The notes beneath the pieces are model-generated. The model was not told where the DNA came from. It saw only the letters and a program-made list of their open reading frames with translations, and ran no database searches. A program made the position numbers and the translations under genes. Source: Actinomyces israelii DSM 43320 (GTDB lineage Bacteria; Actinomycetota; Actinomycetes; Actinomycetales; Actinomycetaceae). From it: 64,000 nucleotides of DNA. Shown piece after piece: positions 35,009 to 43,234 of this stretch; position 1 is the first letter of the stretch, and each line of letters opens with the position of its first letter. The stretch lies in NCBI RefSeq assembly GCF_000711965.1, contig NZ_JONS01000009.1:62001-126000 (forward strand). The letters are read 5' to 3'.

Positions 35009-35998
35009 ATGCTGAACATCGCCGTCATCGGCGCCGGCCGCATCGGCCACGTCCACGCCAAGACCATCGCCGCCCACCCGGACGCCGCCCTCGCTGTCGT
35101 GTGCGACCCCATCGACGACGCCGCCCAGAAACTCGCCGACCAGTACGGGGCCCGGGCGTGCAAGGAGGCCGAGGAGGTCTTCGCCGACCCGCAGGTCGAC
35201 GCCGTCATCATCGGCTCCCCCACTCCCCTGCACATCCCCCACCTGCTGGCTGCCGCCAGGGCGGGCAAGGCCGTGCTGTGCGAGAAGCCGATCGCCCTGG
35301 ACATGAAGGACGTCGAGGCCGTCAAGTCCGAGCTCGACGCCGTCGCCACCCCCGTCATGTTCGGCTTCAACCGCCGCTTCGACCCGTCCTTCGCGGCGGT
35401 GCACGCGGCCGTGAGGGACGGGCGCGTCGGCGACCTGGAGCAGCTGACGATCATCAGCCGCGACCCGGCCGCTCCGCCGGTGGAGTACATCAAGGTCTCC
35501 GGCGGCATCTTCCGCGACATGACGATCCACGACTTCGACACCGCCCGCTTCTTCCTGGGCGAGATCACCGAGGTCTACGCCGCCGGCCAGAACCTGGACC
35601 CGGCGATCAAGGAGACCGGGGACTTCGACGCCGCCGTCGTCACCCTCAGGGCGGCCTCCGGCGCGGTGGCGACCATTATCAACAACCGCCACTGCGCCTC
35701 GGGCTACGACCAGCGGCTGGAGGCCTCGGGCCGCGGCGGGGCGCTCTTCGCCGAGAACATCCGCGCCACCACGGTGCGCCTGTCCAACGCCGAGGTCACC
35801 GACGCCCAGGAGCCGTACCTCGACTTCTTCCTCGAGCGCTACGCCGACGCCTACCGCCTGGAGCTGTCCGCCTTCATCGAGGCCGTCGAGAAGGGCTCCC
35901 CGACGCCCACGACCATTGACGACGCCGTCAGGGCCCTCGCCCTGGCCGAGGCGGCCACCGAGTCGGCCCGCACCGGCAAGCCGGTGAGCGTCGCCTGA
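35009..35998 (+). CDS. Inositol 2-dehydrogenase, IdhA-type
   Basis: A 329-aa NAD-dependent oxidoreductase closely matching the rhizobial IdhA pattern: LNIAVIGAGRIGHVHAKTIA, VLCEKPIALDM, MFGFNRRFDPSFAAVHAAV, ISRDPAAPPVEYIKVSGGIF and RDMTIHDFDTARFFLGE, which carries the catalytic Asp and His. It likely oxidises myo- or another inositol. ACAAGGAAG precedes ATG 35009. It lies 198 nt after the transaldolase-family gene on the same strand. The window thus holds both IdhA-type and Bacillus-type inositol dehydrogenases. Confidence 0.9.
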   Translation: MLNIAVIGAGRIGHVHAKTIAAHPDAALAVVCDPIDDAAQKLADQYGARACKEAEEVFADPQVDAVIIGSPTPLHIPHLLAAARAGKAVLCEKPIALDMKDVEAVKSELDAVATPVMFGFNRRFDPSFAAVHAAVRDGRVGDLEQLTIISRDPAAPPVEYIKVSGGIFRDMTIHDFDTARFFLGEITEVYAAGQNLDPAIKETGDFDAAVVTLRAASGAVATIINNRHCASGYDQRLEASGRGGALFAENIRATTVRLSNAEVTDAQEPYLDFFLERYADAYRLELSAFIEAVEKGSPTPTTIDDAVRALALAEAATESARTGKPVSVA

Positions 35999-36022
35999 CG
36001 GACCGGCCGGCCCGCCACACGC

Positions 36023-36067
36023 ACGGCTCGGCCGCGGGGGTGCTGCGCCCTCTCGCGGCCGAGCCGT
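36023..36067 (+). terminator. Hairpin terminator after the IdhA-type gene
   Basis: ACGGCTCGGCCGCG (36023-36036) and its perfect complement (36054-36067), 24 nt past the stop at 35998. Confidence 0.75.
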
Positions 36068-36164
36068 CTTGGGCTCGAGACGGGTGCGGCGTCATGCCGG
36101 CCCCCGGTGCGGCCAGCCGTCGGGAGCGGCGGGCGGCCACGGCGGGCAGGCCCTTCCGTCCCGG

Positions 36165-36917
36165 TCAGGGCGCGGTGGCTCGGCGCAGGCCGATCCAGGC
36201 TACCGCCGCCATACGGCGAGCACGGCCCATGAGACCCCGGAGGCCGGGGTCGTCCTGTCGGCCGAGTTGACGGCGGGCAGGGCGGAGAAGGGCCGGGGCG
36301 CCGCGAGCGCCTGGGCTGGGCCGTGAAGCCGGCCGGCGAGGAGCCCGCCGACGTGTCCGGCCGCGAGGAGGGCGAAGACGGCGGTGAGCGCGGCCAGGGT
36401 CGAGCGCGCCGCCGCGCAGGCTCCCACGCACACCAGGCCGAGGAGGGCGCAGGACACGGCGGCGGCCGCCAGCTCGGCGCGACTCGCCTGCGCCAGCACC
36501 CGGCCCCGGTCGATCACCACATAGTCGATCACCACATAGCGGTCCGCCACCTGGGACGGCTCGGCCAGCAGGTGGGAGGAGACGAGCACGGCGCCGCCTC
36601 CCGACACCCGCTCGCGCAGAAGCGTGCGCACCCAGACCCGCCTCCTCCAGGCACTCACCGACCGCCTCCCGCGACAGGCCGCTCCCAACGGCGAGCACTA
36701 TGAGGTTCTCCCACCCGCTCAGCCCCGGCAGCATCCCCACAGCCCCCAGCACCGCCCCCACCCGCCGGGGGGATCCAGTGCCTTCCGTCTCGGGTTTCGG
36801 GCTGCGGCGCACCGCCCCCACCCGCCGGGGGGGGATCACTCCAGGCGCCCAACGGCCGCCCATCAACCAGCGCACGCCCGCCATCCGGCCGGCACAGACC
36901 CAGCAGAGCTTCCGCAC
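36165..36917 (-). pseudogene. Decayed ABC-2 transporter (ATPase fused to permease tail)
   Basis: Fragments of an ABC ATPase and its permease in two frames. Frame one holds VGAVLGAVGMLPGLSGWENL and the helical-domain continuation SREAVGECLEEAGL. Frame two holds AVLVSSHLLAEPSQVADRYV (the H-loop) and DRGRVLAQASRAELAA, which runs straight into a permease-like hydrophobic tail. Walker A, the signature motif and Walker B are missing. Two small in-frame expansions are visible: a 15-nt duplication (VVIDYVVID, near 36515-36545) and a 60-nt duplication bounded by copies of CACCGCCCCCACCCGCCGGG (36750 and 36810). It cannot be functional. Confidence 0.75.
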
Positions 36918-36925
36918 AACCGGCC

Positions 36926-38047
36926 TCAGGAGCTCGGCGCCGAGGAGCCCCGCACGAGCAGGTGGGGGCGCACGGAGTAGACGGCGCCGCCCCCGGGCAG
37001 CCGATCGACGACGACGCCCGCGGGCAGGCCGCCCGGCAGCCCCTGGTCGGGGTCCGCCTCGGGGCCCCCGCCGCCGCTCGGCCGGGAGACCGTGCCCGCC
37101 GAGCCCGCCGAGTCCGCCATACTCTCCATGCCCGCCACGGCCCGACGCACCGCGACGTCGGCGATCACGGGGGCGTCCTGGCGCACCGTCGTCAGGTCGA
37201 GGGCGGACAGGCCGGAGAAGGGGATGCCGTCGTAGCCGGTGACGGCTACGTCCTCGGGAACCCGCAGGCCCCGGCGCCGCAGCTCCAGGACGGCGCCGAG
37301 GGCGCAGCGGTCGTTAAAGCAGACCAGCGCCTGCGGCAGCACGCCCCGGGCGGCCAGAGCCGAGGCCGCGCGCGTGCCGGACTCCTCGTCGTCGCCGCCC
37401 GCCACAACGGACGCCGGTAGGCCTCGCTCGGCGAGGACCTCGGTGAAGACCCGGCGCCGCACCGGGGCCGCGGAGGCGCCCCCGCCGTCGATGTGGACGA
37501 GGCGGCGCCTGCCCGTGGACAGCAGGTGCTCCACGAGCGCGCGCACCCCGACGTCGTCCTGGGAACGCACGACGTCGACGCCGGGGACCCCGGTGTCGTG
37601 GCACAGGAGGACCACGGGCATGACGGCGGCCGCCTCCCGCAGCAGCGCGTCCTCGACGGCGGAGTCGACCAGCACGAGCGACTCGCAGCGCTCCCGCAGG
37701 AGCCCGCGCACGCCCTCGGTCTCGTCCCGGCTGCCGGTGACGGCCGACAGGGCGATGTCGCGCCCGCGCCGCTCGCAGGCGGCGTAGAGGGCGTCGACGA
37801 GCTCGACCTGGAAGGCCTGGCCGGCCACGAAGGAGACGCCGATCAGGCCGGTGCTCGCCCGGCGCAGGAGGCGCGCCTTCGGGTCGGCCTCGTAGCCGAG
37901 CTGGTGGGCGATGTCGCGGATCTCCTGCCGGGTGGAGGACGCGACCCCGGGGGCGTTGTTGAGGGCGGCGGAGACGGTGGACACCGATCTGCCGGCGCGC
38001 CTAGCGACGGTGGAGATGGTGACCCGACGACGGCGCGGTGCGGGCAT
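36926..38047 (-). CDS. LacI-family transcriptional regulator
   Basis: A 373-aa regulator with the helix-turn-helix TISTVARRAGRSVSTVSAAL (residues ~9-28), hinge-region PKARLLRRASTGLIGVSFVA and effector blocks CFNDRCALGAVLEL, GYDGIPFSGLSALDLTTVRQ. A Ser/Gly-rich insertion near residues 315-345 (DSAGSAGTVSRPSGGGGPEA) makes it longer than usual. Its recognition helix (VSTVSAAL) differs from the two other LacI proteins, so it should read a different operator. It sits upstream of the decayed ABC transporter, which may have been its target. Confidence 0.88.
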   Translation of the reverse strand: MPAPRRRRVTISTVARRAGRSVSTVSAALNNAPGVASSTRQEIRDIAHQLGYEADPKARLLRRASTGLIGVSFVAGQAFQVELVDALYAACERRGRDIALSAVTGSRDETEGVRGLLRERCESLVLVDSAVEDALLREAAAVMPVVLLCHDTGVPGVDVVRSQDDVGVRALVEHLLSTGRRRLVHIDGGGASAAPVRRRVFTEVLAERGLPASVVAGGDDEESGTRAASALAARGVLPQALVCFNDRCALGAVLELRRRGLRVPEDVAVTGYDGIPFSGLSALDLTTVRQDAPVIADVAVRRAVAGMESMADSAGSAGTVSRPSGGGGPEADPDQGLPGGLPAGVVVDRLPGGGAVYSVRPHLLVRGSSAPSS

Positions 38048-38329
38048 GCGGCCCCTTTCCCTGTCGTGAACCCGTCAGGGCCGTGCGACGGGCGCGGCCC
38101 GCTGCGCAGCGTACCCGGTGCCCGGGGAGCACCGCCCGCCGGGAACGCCGCTGGGCCGGTTGCGGCGGGGCGGGGCGCGCCCGCGGCGTTGAGCATGTCC
38201 TGATAGCGCACTCCGAGATCGACCAGGAAGACGCCTGGGCGGCCGAGCCGCTGAGGCTCTTCTCACCGGGGGATCCTGCGGATTACGAAGAGGACGAGGA
38301 CCGCGAGTTGAAGCTGTCCGCTGTCGGAG

Positions 38330-38806
38330 CTATCCGCCAATGAGGTGGGAGGCGTTGTCGTTCTTCAAGGTGTCGCCGAGGTTGGCGGAGGAGTGGGCGG
38401 GAATGACCTGGGCGGTCCCCCTGTAGCCGGAGTTGAAGTAGACCGTCACGGGCTGATCGGTGCGGTTGATGACCGAGGCCGCCTCATTCTTGATGCACTC
38501 GCCCTGGCCCTGACCTGGGCCCTTGAAGTCATAGCAGCCGGGCTGAGAGGTCCCGTAGTCCTCAACGGAGAAGGGGAAGTCCGATACCGACCCCTCATAA
38601 TTGCTGTTGTAGTAGAAGCAGACCTCGCCGTCCTCGCACACGCCGTTGCGCTCCGCAGGAGGATCCGGAGCCGGCGTCGGCGTCGGCGTCGGATCCGGAG
38701 GCCAGTAGAAGGCCTGTGCGGCAGGAGCGTGAGCGGACAGAGCGCCGGCAGCGAGAGCGAGGACGGCTGCGGCGCCGGCGGCGTAAGGGGCGAGCTTGTT
38801 GATCAT
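38330..38806 (-). CDS. Secreted peptidase-inhibitor-I36-like protein
   Basis: A 158-aa exported protein. The signal peptide (MINKLAPYAAGAAAVLALAA and on to AAQA, cleavage after Ala32) leads to a Thr-Pro linker (PTPTPTPAPDPP). The following domain, ~50-158, has VCFYYNSNYEGSVSDFP and VTVYFNSGYRGTAQVIP with four Cys, the pattern of family I36 inhibitors (Streptomyces SMPI-like) and related beta/gamma-crystallin folds. It probably acts outside the cell, perhaps inhibiting proteases. ATG 38806 follows AAAGGA. The region 38048-38329 upstream of the LacI gene shows no gene. Confidence 0.8.
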   Translation of the reverse strand: MINKLAPYAAGAAAVLALAAGALSAHAPAAQAFYWPPDPTPTPTPAPDPPAERNGVCEDGEVCFYYNSNYEGSVSDFPFSVEDYGTSQPGCYDFKGPGQGQGECIKNEAASVINRTDQPVTVYFNSGYRGTAQVIPAHSSANLGDTLKNDNASHLIGG

Positions 38807-39392
38807 GATAAGAATCCTTTCTGCGAGCGTCCCGCCTGCGCGGGCACTGGTCTGCCTGCGGAGCGCCCCGGGCCCGGGGCGCTCCGCAGCATGTTCTTTC
38901 ACGTCGACGTCGCTGTCGGGTACCCGACGGCAAAAGGCTAAGGGTGAGAGGAGCAGCCCACCAGAGGAAGGCCTGCCCTTGACGCAATAGCATTTTTCTG
39001 CTAAAAACTGAGCCCAACCGACACGGGCTCCGCCGAAGACCAGTATCCGAAATCCTCGTCAACGACTGGGCGATCGGCCCCAGAAGGCCGTCCACCTCCG
39101 TCCGGCTCGCGCCCATAGGCCGGCTCTCCCGGCCATCGCCCCCTCGACCGCGGCACCTGGGCTGCGGCCCGCACGCGAACCAATGAGCCGGATACCGGAT
39201 GTCCGCCGGAATGACATTAGGGAGATCCGGTATCGCGCGCCCTGGAGGGATCCCTGCAAACACGCGGTTCTTCGCCAGCACCTCGGCGGCCCGAACGGCC
39301 AATGTCATTCTGACGGACAGCAGCTCCGCAGGCCGGGGGAGCCGAACGTCTTCTCGACATCAGTCGACCAGAACCCACCCCGCACCCGCCCC
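38807..39392. other. Gene-free stretch with small inverted repeats
   Basis: No coding region is convincing in 38807-39392. ATACCGGAT (39192-39200) and ATCCGGTAT (39225-39233) form an inverted repeat. Short frames on both strands share the phrase IPD/ADIRYP because of this symmetry and are not credible genes. The left end is the leader of the I36-like gene. Confidence 0.5.
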
Positions 39393-39452
39393 GTGTCGAG
39401 ATCGGTCCGTCGGACCGATCTCGACACGGAATACGACCGGTCTCGACGAAGG
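39393..39452. repeat. Gene-end repeat (copy H), perfect 17-bp hairpin
   Basis: GTGTCGAGATCGGTCCG (39393-39409) and its exact complement (39411-39427) with a single-base loop, followed by one more direct unit ending CGACGAAG. Here two repeat units face each other and form a stem stronger than most terminators in the window. No intact gene ends next to it. Confidence 0.8.
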
Positions 39453-39504
39453 AGGCGAGAGGGCCGAGGCGACGGGAGGGCCCCAGGGAGGGCGGGTGGG
39501 GCGG

Positions 39505-39597
39505 TTTGTCCTGACGAATCGGCAAGATCGACACCGCAGACTGTTGACAACCCCCGCCCCCGCGCCCATACTGGTGCCACATGTTCACGCGCGTGAA
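39505..39597 (+). promoter_or_regulatory. Promoter with both operator classes, 39643 operon
   Basis: TTTGTCCTGACGAA (type A, 39505-39518) lies upstream of TTGACA (39544-39549), 17 nt and CATACT (39567-39572). Eleven nt later comes the perfect type-B palindrome TTCACGCGCGTGAA (39584-39597), over the likely transcription start. The type-A centre is near -67, about two helical turns further up than at 33623. Confidence 0.8.
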
Positions 39598-39642
39598 TCA
39601 CTGCGAGGCGCGCGCTCACCAGTCAACGAGGACAGAACACCC

Positions 39643-40848
39643 ATGAGCAGCAGCACCCCCCTGTCAGTCGCCGTCATCGGCGCCGGCATGGCCGGCACCA
39701 CCCACGCCAACGCCTGGCGCCAGGTGGGCACCGTCTTCGACCTGGGCCTGCCCGAGGTCCGCCTGGCCGCCATCGCCGACGCCTACGAGCCCTTCGCCAC
39801 GGACGCCGCCGAGCGCTACGGCTACGAGAGGGCCGTCACCGACTGGCGCGACGTGGCCGACGACCCCAGCATCGACATCGTCTCCATCGTGGTGGGCAAC
39901 GCCCTGCACCGCGAGATCGCCGAGGCCATGATCCGCGCGGGCAAGCACGTCCTGTGCGAGAAGCCCCTGGCGGACACCCTGGAGAACGCCCGCGCCATGG
40001 CCGAGACCGAGAAGGAGGCCGGCGTCGTCACCGCCGTCGGCTTCACCTACCGCCGCAACGCCGCCGTCGCCAAGCTCGCCGAGCTGGTCGCCTCCGGACA
40101 CCTGGGCGAGATCAACCACTTCGACGGCCGCTACTGGTGCGACTACGGCGTGGACCCGACCGCCCCCATGGCCTGGCGCTACAAGGGCCCCATGGGCTCG
40201 GGCGCCCTGGGCGACGTCGGCAGCCACCTCATCGACACCGCCGAGACGATCCTCGGCCCCATCGTCTCGGTCTCCGGCGCCGCCATGATGACCTCCATCA
40301 CCGAGCGCCCGGTCGCCACCGGGCACGTCACCCGCGGCACCGCCCTGGACACCGCCAACGCCATCTACGAGCCCGTGGAGAACGACGACGTCGCCACCTT
40401 CACCGCCCGCTTCGCCAGCGGCGCCGTCGGCACCTTCTCCTGCTCCCGCGTGGCCTGGGGCCTGCCGAACTCGCTCATGGTCGACGTCCTGGGCACCAGA
40501 GGCCGGGCCTCGTGGGACCTGGCGCGCTGCGGCGAGATCAAGATCGACGACGCGAGCTCCCCCGCCGACCTCGGCGGCGCCCGCCGCGTCCTGGTGAACC
40601 CCGGCTTCCCCTACTTCGCCCGGGGCTCCTCCATGGCCTTCGGCGGGGTGGGCCTGACACAGATCGAGCAGTTCACCTACCAGGCCCACGCCTTCCTCCA
40701 GCAGGTCGCCGGCGTGACCGGCGAGGCGGCCCTGCCGCCCTGCGCCACCTTCGCCGACGGCTACCGCGAGATGCTCATCGCCGACGCCGTGGCCCGCTCG
40801 GCAGCCGCCGGCGGGGCCGCCATCGACGTCTCCGGGCTCGGCAAGTGA
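39643..40848 (+). CDS. Gfo/Idh/MocA oxidoreductase, long branch
   Basis: A 401-aa oxidoreductase of the same long branch as that at 11942. It shows SVAVIGAGMAGTTHANAWRQ, VLCEKPLADTLENA, AVGFTYRRNAAVAKLAELV, a Trp-rich active-site block WCDYGVDPTAPMAWRYKGPM and GALGDVGSHLIDTAETILGP. The last block is common in enzymes that oxidise glycosides or disaccharides at C3 as well as in inositol dehydrogenases. It is followed after 58 nt by an isomerase-family protein, forming a two-gene operon under its own operators. ATG 39643 has only a weak GAGGACAG upstream. Confidence 0.85.
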   Translation: MSSSTPLSVAVIGAGMAGTTHANAWRQVGTVFDLGLPEVRLAAIADAYEPFATDAAERYGYERAVTDWRDVADDPSIDIVSIVVGNALHREIAEAMIRAGKHVLCEKPLADTLENARAMAETEKEAGVVTAVGFTYRRNAAVAKLAELVASGHLGEINHFDGRYWCDYGVDPTAPMAWRYKGPMGSGALGDVGSHLIDTAETILGPIVSVSGAAMMTSITERPVATGHVTRGTALDTANAIYEPVENDDVATFTARFASGAVGTFSCSRVAWGLPNSLMVDVLGTRGRASWDLARCGEIKIDDASSPADLGGARRVLVNPGFPYFARGSSMAFGGVGLTQIEQFTYQAHAFLQQVAGVTGEAALPPCATFADGYREMLIADAVARSAAAGGAAIDVSGLGK

Positions 40849-40906
40849 GCCCCGACCGACCACGCACGAACACCTCTCACAGAATCTCACAGTAAGGAGC
40901 CCACTC

Positions 40907-41905
40907 ATGGCACTCACCTACGGCGCCTACACCGCCTGCCTCCAGGACCGCTCCCTGCCCGAGGCCCTCGACGTCCTCAAGGACGCGGGGCTGACCGGCG
41001 CGGAGGTCAACGTCGGGGGATTCATCCCCTCCCCGCACTGCCCCGTCGACGCCCTGCTGGCCTCGGCCACCGCCCGCGAGGACTACCTGGGCATCTTCAA
41101 GGAGCGGGGCATGGTCCTGTCGGGCCTCAACACCTCGGGCAACCCCACCTCGCCCCTGCCCAACGAGGGCCTCAAGCACGCCGAGGACATCCGCAGCGCC
41201 ATCCGCCTGGCGGGCCTGCTGGGGGTGGGCGAGATCGTCACCATGTCCGGCACCCCGGGCACCGACCCCACGGCGAAGTACCCCACCTGGGTGGTCAACC
41301 CGTGGAACGGCATCGACATGGAGATCCTCGACTACCAGTGGAGCGTCGTCGTGCCCTTCTTCAAGGAGATCGACGCCCTGGCCCGCGACAACGACGTGCA
41401 GGTCTGCCTGGAGCTGCACCCGCGCAACCTGGTCTTCAACGTCCCCTCCTTCGAGCGGCTCGTCGAGGCCACCGGCGCCACCAACATCAAGGTCAACATG
41501 GACCCCTCCCACCTGTTCTGGCAGCAGATGGAGCCGATCGAGGCCACCAGGCGCCTCGGGGGCCTCGTGGGGCACGTCCACGCCAAGGACACCAAGATCC
41601 TCCCCGGCGCGGCCTACCGCGGCGTGCTGGACACCGACTTCGGGCACGTCCCGGCCGAGGCCGAGGGCAAGGTCCCGGTGGCCTACGGCTACTGGTGCAA
41701 CTCGTGGCCGAAGGACCCGGCCTGGCGCTTCGTCGCCTTCGGCCTGGGTCACGACGCCGACTACTGGGCCGAGTTCCTTCGGGCCATCGCCCGGGTCAAC
41801 CCGGAGATGAACGTCAACATCGAGCACGAGGACGCCGAGTACGGCAATGTCGAGGGGCTCCAGATCTCCGCCAAGAACCTGCTCGAGGCCGCCGCACTGG
41901 CGTGA
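40907..41905 (+). CDS. Xylose-isomerase-like TIM barrel, partner of 39643
   Basis: A 332-aa isomerase/epimerase-family protein starting MALTYGAYTACLQDRSLPEA. Metal-site blocks are VQVCLELHPRNLVFN (Glu), KVNMDPSHLFWQQM (Asp, His), LVGHVHAKDTKI and NVNIEHEDAEY (Glu). Oxidoreductase plus this fold is the arrangement used in deglycosylation through 3-keto-glycosides as well as in inosose metabolism. TAAGGAG precedes the ATG. The gene ends in a strong terminator. Confidence 0.85.
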   Translation: MALTYGAYTACLQDRSLPEALDVLKDAGLTGAEVNVGGFIPSPHCPVDALLASATAREDYLGIFKERGMVLSGLNTSGNPTSPLPNEGLKHAEDIRSAIRLAGLLGVGEIVTMSGTPGTDPTAKYPTWVVNPWNGIDMEILDYQWSVVVPFFKEIDALARDNDVQVCLELHPRNLVFNVPSFERLVEATGATNIKVNMDPSHLFWQQMEPIEATRRLGGLVGHVHAKDTKILPGAAYRGVLDTDFGHVPAEAEGKVPVAYGYWCNSWPKDPAWRFVAFGLGHDADYWAEFLRAIARVNPEMNVNIEHEDAEYGNVEGLQISAKNLLEAAALA

Positions 41906-41979
41906 GTCTCGCGTGAGCACGGCCCGGGGCGGCGGATCCGCCCCCCTGAGTGAGCCCTCCTCCACGAGGAGTGAGCACC

Positions 41980-42023
41980 CGAGTGGGCCGACGGCGCCGC
42001 GCGCAGCGCCGTCGGCCCACTCG
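41980..42023 (+). terminator. Hairpin terminator of the 39643-40907 operon
   Basis: Perfect 18-bp arms CGAGTGGGCCGACGGCGC (41980-41997) and complement (42006-42023) with an 8-nt loop, 75 nt past the stop. Confidence 0.85.
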
Positions 42024-42072
42024 CGCGGCACGGATCGCGCGGCACGAATCCGACCGCGGAAGAAATACCCAC

Positions 42073-42097
42073 TTTTGTCCGAACAAAAGAATAGGAT
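42073..42097 (+). promoter_or_regulatory. Type-A operator at the TauE/SafE promoter
   Basis: TTTTGTCCGAACAAAA (42073-42088) is a perfect palindrome apart from its 4-nt centre. TAGGAT (42092-42097) could be a -10, in which case the operator covers the spacer and binding would repress. ATG follows at 42105. Confidence 0.65.
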
Positions 42098-42104
42098 CTC
42101 AGGC

Positions 42105-43064
42105 ATGACTCCCGCCGCATCGACGACGACGCTCCTACCGCTCTCCGCCCAGGGCCCCGGCCCCCTGGCCGCGCTCGGCGCCGCCCCGCCCGAAGCCGTC
42201 CGCCTGGCCGGCGGGTTCGCCGGCCTGGCCTCCCTGACGCTGGGCAGCTGGCTGCTCCTGCTGGCCGCGGCCTGCCTGACCGGCCTGGCCAAGACCGTGC
42301 TGCCCGGGGCCGCCACGATCGCCGTCGCCCTGTTCGCCGCGGTCCTGCCGGCCAAGGAGTCCACGGGAGTCATGCTCGTCCTCCTGCTCGTCGGGGACGT
42401 GCTCGCGGTGTGGTCCTACCGGCGCGACGCCGACGTGACCATGCTGCGCAGGCTGATCCCCGCCGTCGCCGTGGGGGTCCTCGCCGGCGCCGTCTTCCTG
42501 CGCCTGGCCTCCGACACCGGGACACGGCGGGTCATCGGCGTCGTGCTCCTGCTCCTGATCGCCGCGACCCTGTGGGGGCGGCGCCGCAGCGCGCGCCCGG
42601 CGCCCGGCGCGGCCGCCGCCGCGGGCCCTGAGGGCCCTGCGGGCGGGCCCTCCCCCGCGCCCTCGCCCCGGCCGGCGGACGACGCCGTCGGCTCCCGCTC
42701 CGGAGCCGGCTCCAGCCCGCCGGCCCGGATCCTGTACGGGGCCCTCGCCGGGTTCACCACCATGGTGGCCAACGCCGGCGGCCCCGTCACGAGCATGTAC
42801 TTCCTCGCCTGCCGCTACCCCGTCAAGGCCTTCCTGGGGACCACCGCCTGGTTCTTCTTCCTCGTCAACCTCGCCAAGCTCCCCTTCTCCCTGAGCCTGG
42901 GCATTATCCGCCCCGAGCACCTCGCCCTTGACGCTGTCCTGGCGCCCGTGGTCGTCGTCCTCGCCCTGGCGGGCCGGCGCCTGGCCGACCGCATGGACCA
43001 GAGGGTCTTCGAGCCCATTGTCATCGCGCTGACGATCCTGTCGGCCCTGCCCCTGCTGCAGTGA
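42105..43064 (+). CDS. TauE/SafE-family membrane permease
   Basis: A 319-aa integral membrane protein with about eight helices. The two halves show the family pattern: LAAACLTGLAKTVLPGAATI with a Gly/Pro-rich helix, and AGFTTMVANAGGPVTSMYFL in the second half. A Pro/Ala-rich cytoplasmic loop (residues ~165-210) separates them. TauE/SafE proteins move sulfite, sulfonates or other organic anions; the substrate is unknown. The type-A operator just upstream puts it in the inositol-linked regulon, which suggests transport of an acidic or keto product. Confidence 0.85.
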   Translation: MTPAASTTTLLPLSAQGPGPLAALGAAPPEAVRLAGGFAGLASLTLGSWLLLLAAACLTGLAKTVLPGAATIAVALFAAVLPAKESTGVMLVLLLVGDVLAVWSYRRDADVTMLRRLIPAVAVGVLAGAVFLRLASDTGTRRVIGVVLLLLIAATLWGRRRSARPAPGAAAAAGPEGPAGGPSPAPSPRPADDAVGSRSGAGSSPPARILYGALAGFTTMVANAGGPVTSMYFLACRYPVKAFLGTTAWFFFLVNLAKLPFSLSLGIIRPEHLALDAVLAPVVVVLALAGRRLADRMDQRVFEPIVIALTILSALPLLQ

Positions 43065-43169
43065 GGAAGAGCTGAACCACGACGCCGACCAACCACGCTG
43101 GGCGCGCCGCAGGTGCCCGCCCCGCAGCGCCCATTCACAGCCACTGAAGTTTTCTCATCAGGGTGGTGC

Positions 43170-43234
43170 GAGGTGCCTGGTGTTTCTCGGGCAGTGGTGG
43201 GAAGAATCCGTATTCGAGAAACACCGGGCACCTC
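43170..43234. repeat. 20-bp inverted repeat in a gene-free stretch
   Basis: GAGGTGCCTGGTGTTTCTCG (43170-43189) and its complement with one mismatch (43215-43234). A second pair, GGCAGTGGTGGG near 43189 and CCCACCACCGCC near 43242, overlaps it. It may be the end of a lost insertion sequence. No gene is credible in 43065-43667. Confidence 0.6.

Noticed and set aside
38595-39308. 237-codon minus-strand frame near the I36-like gene
   Set aside because: It overlaps the signal-peptide region of the real gene in another frame, and its N-terminal part mirrors an inverted repeat; no domain is recognisable.
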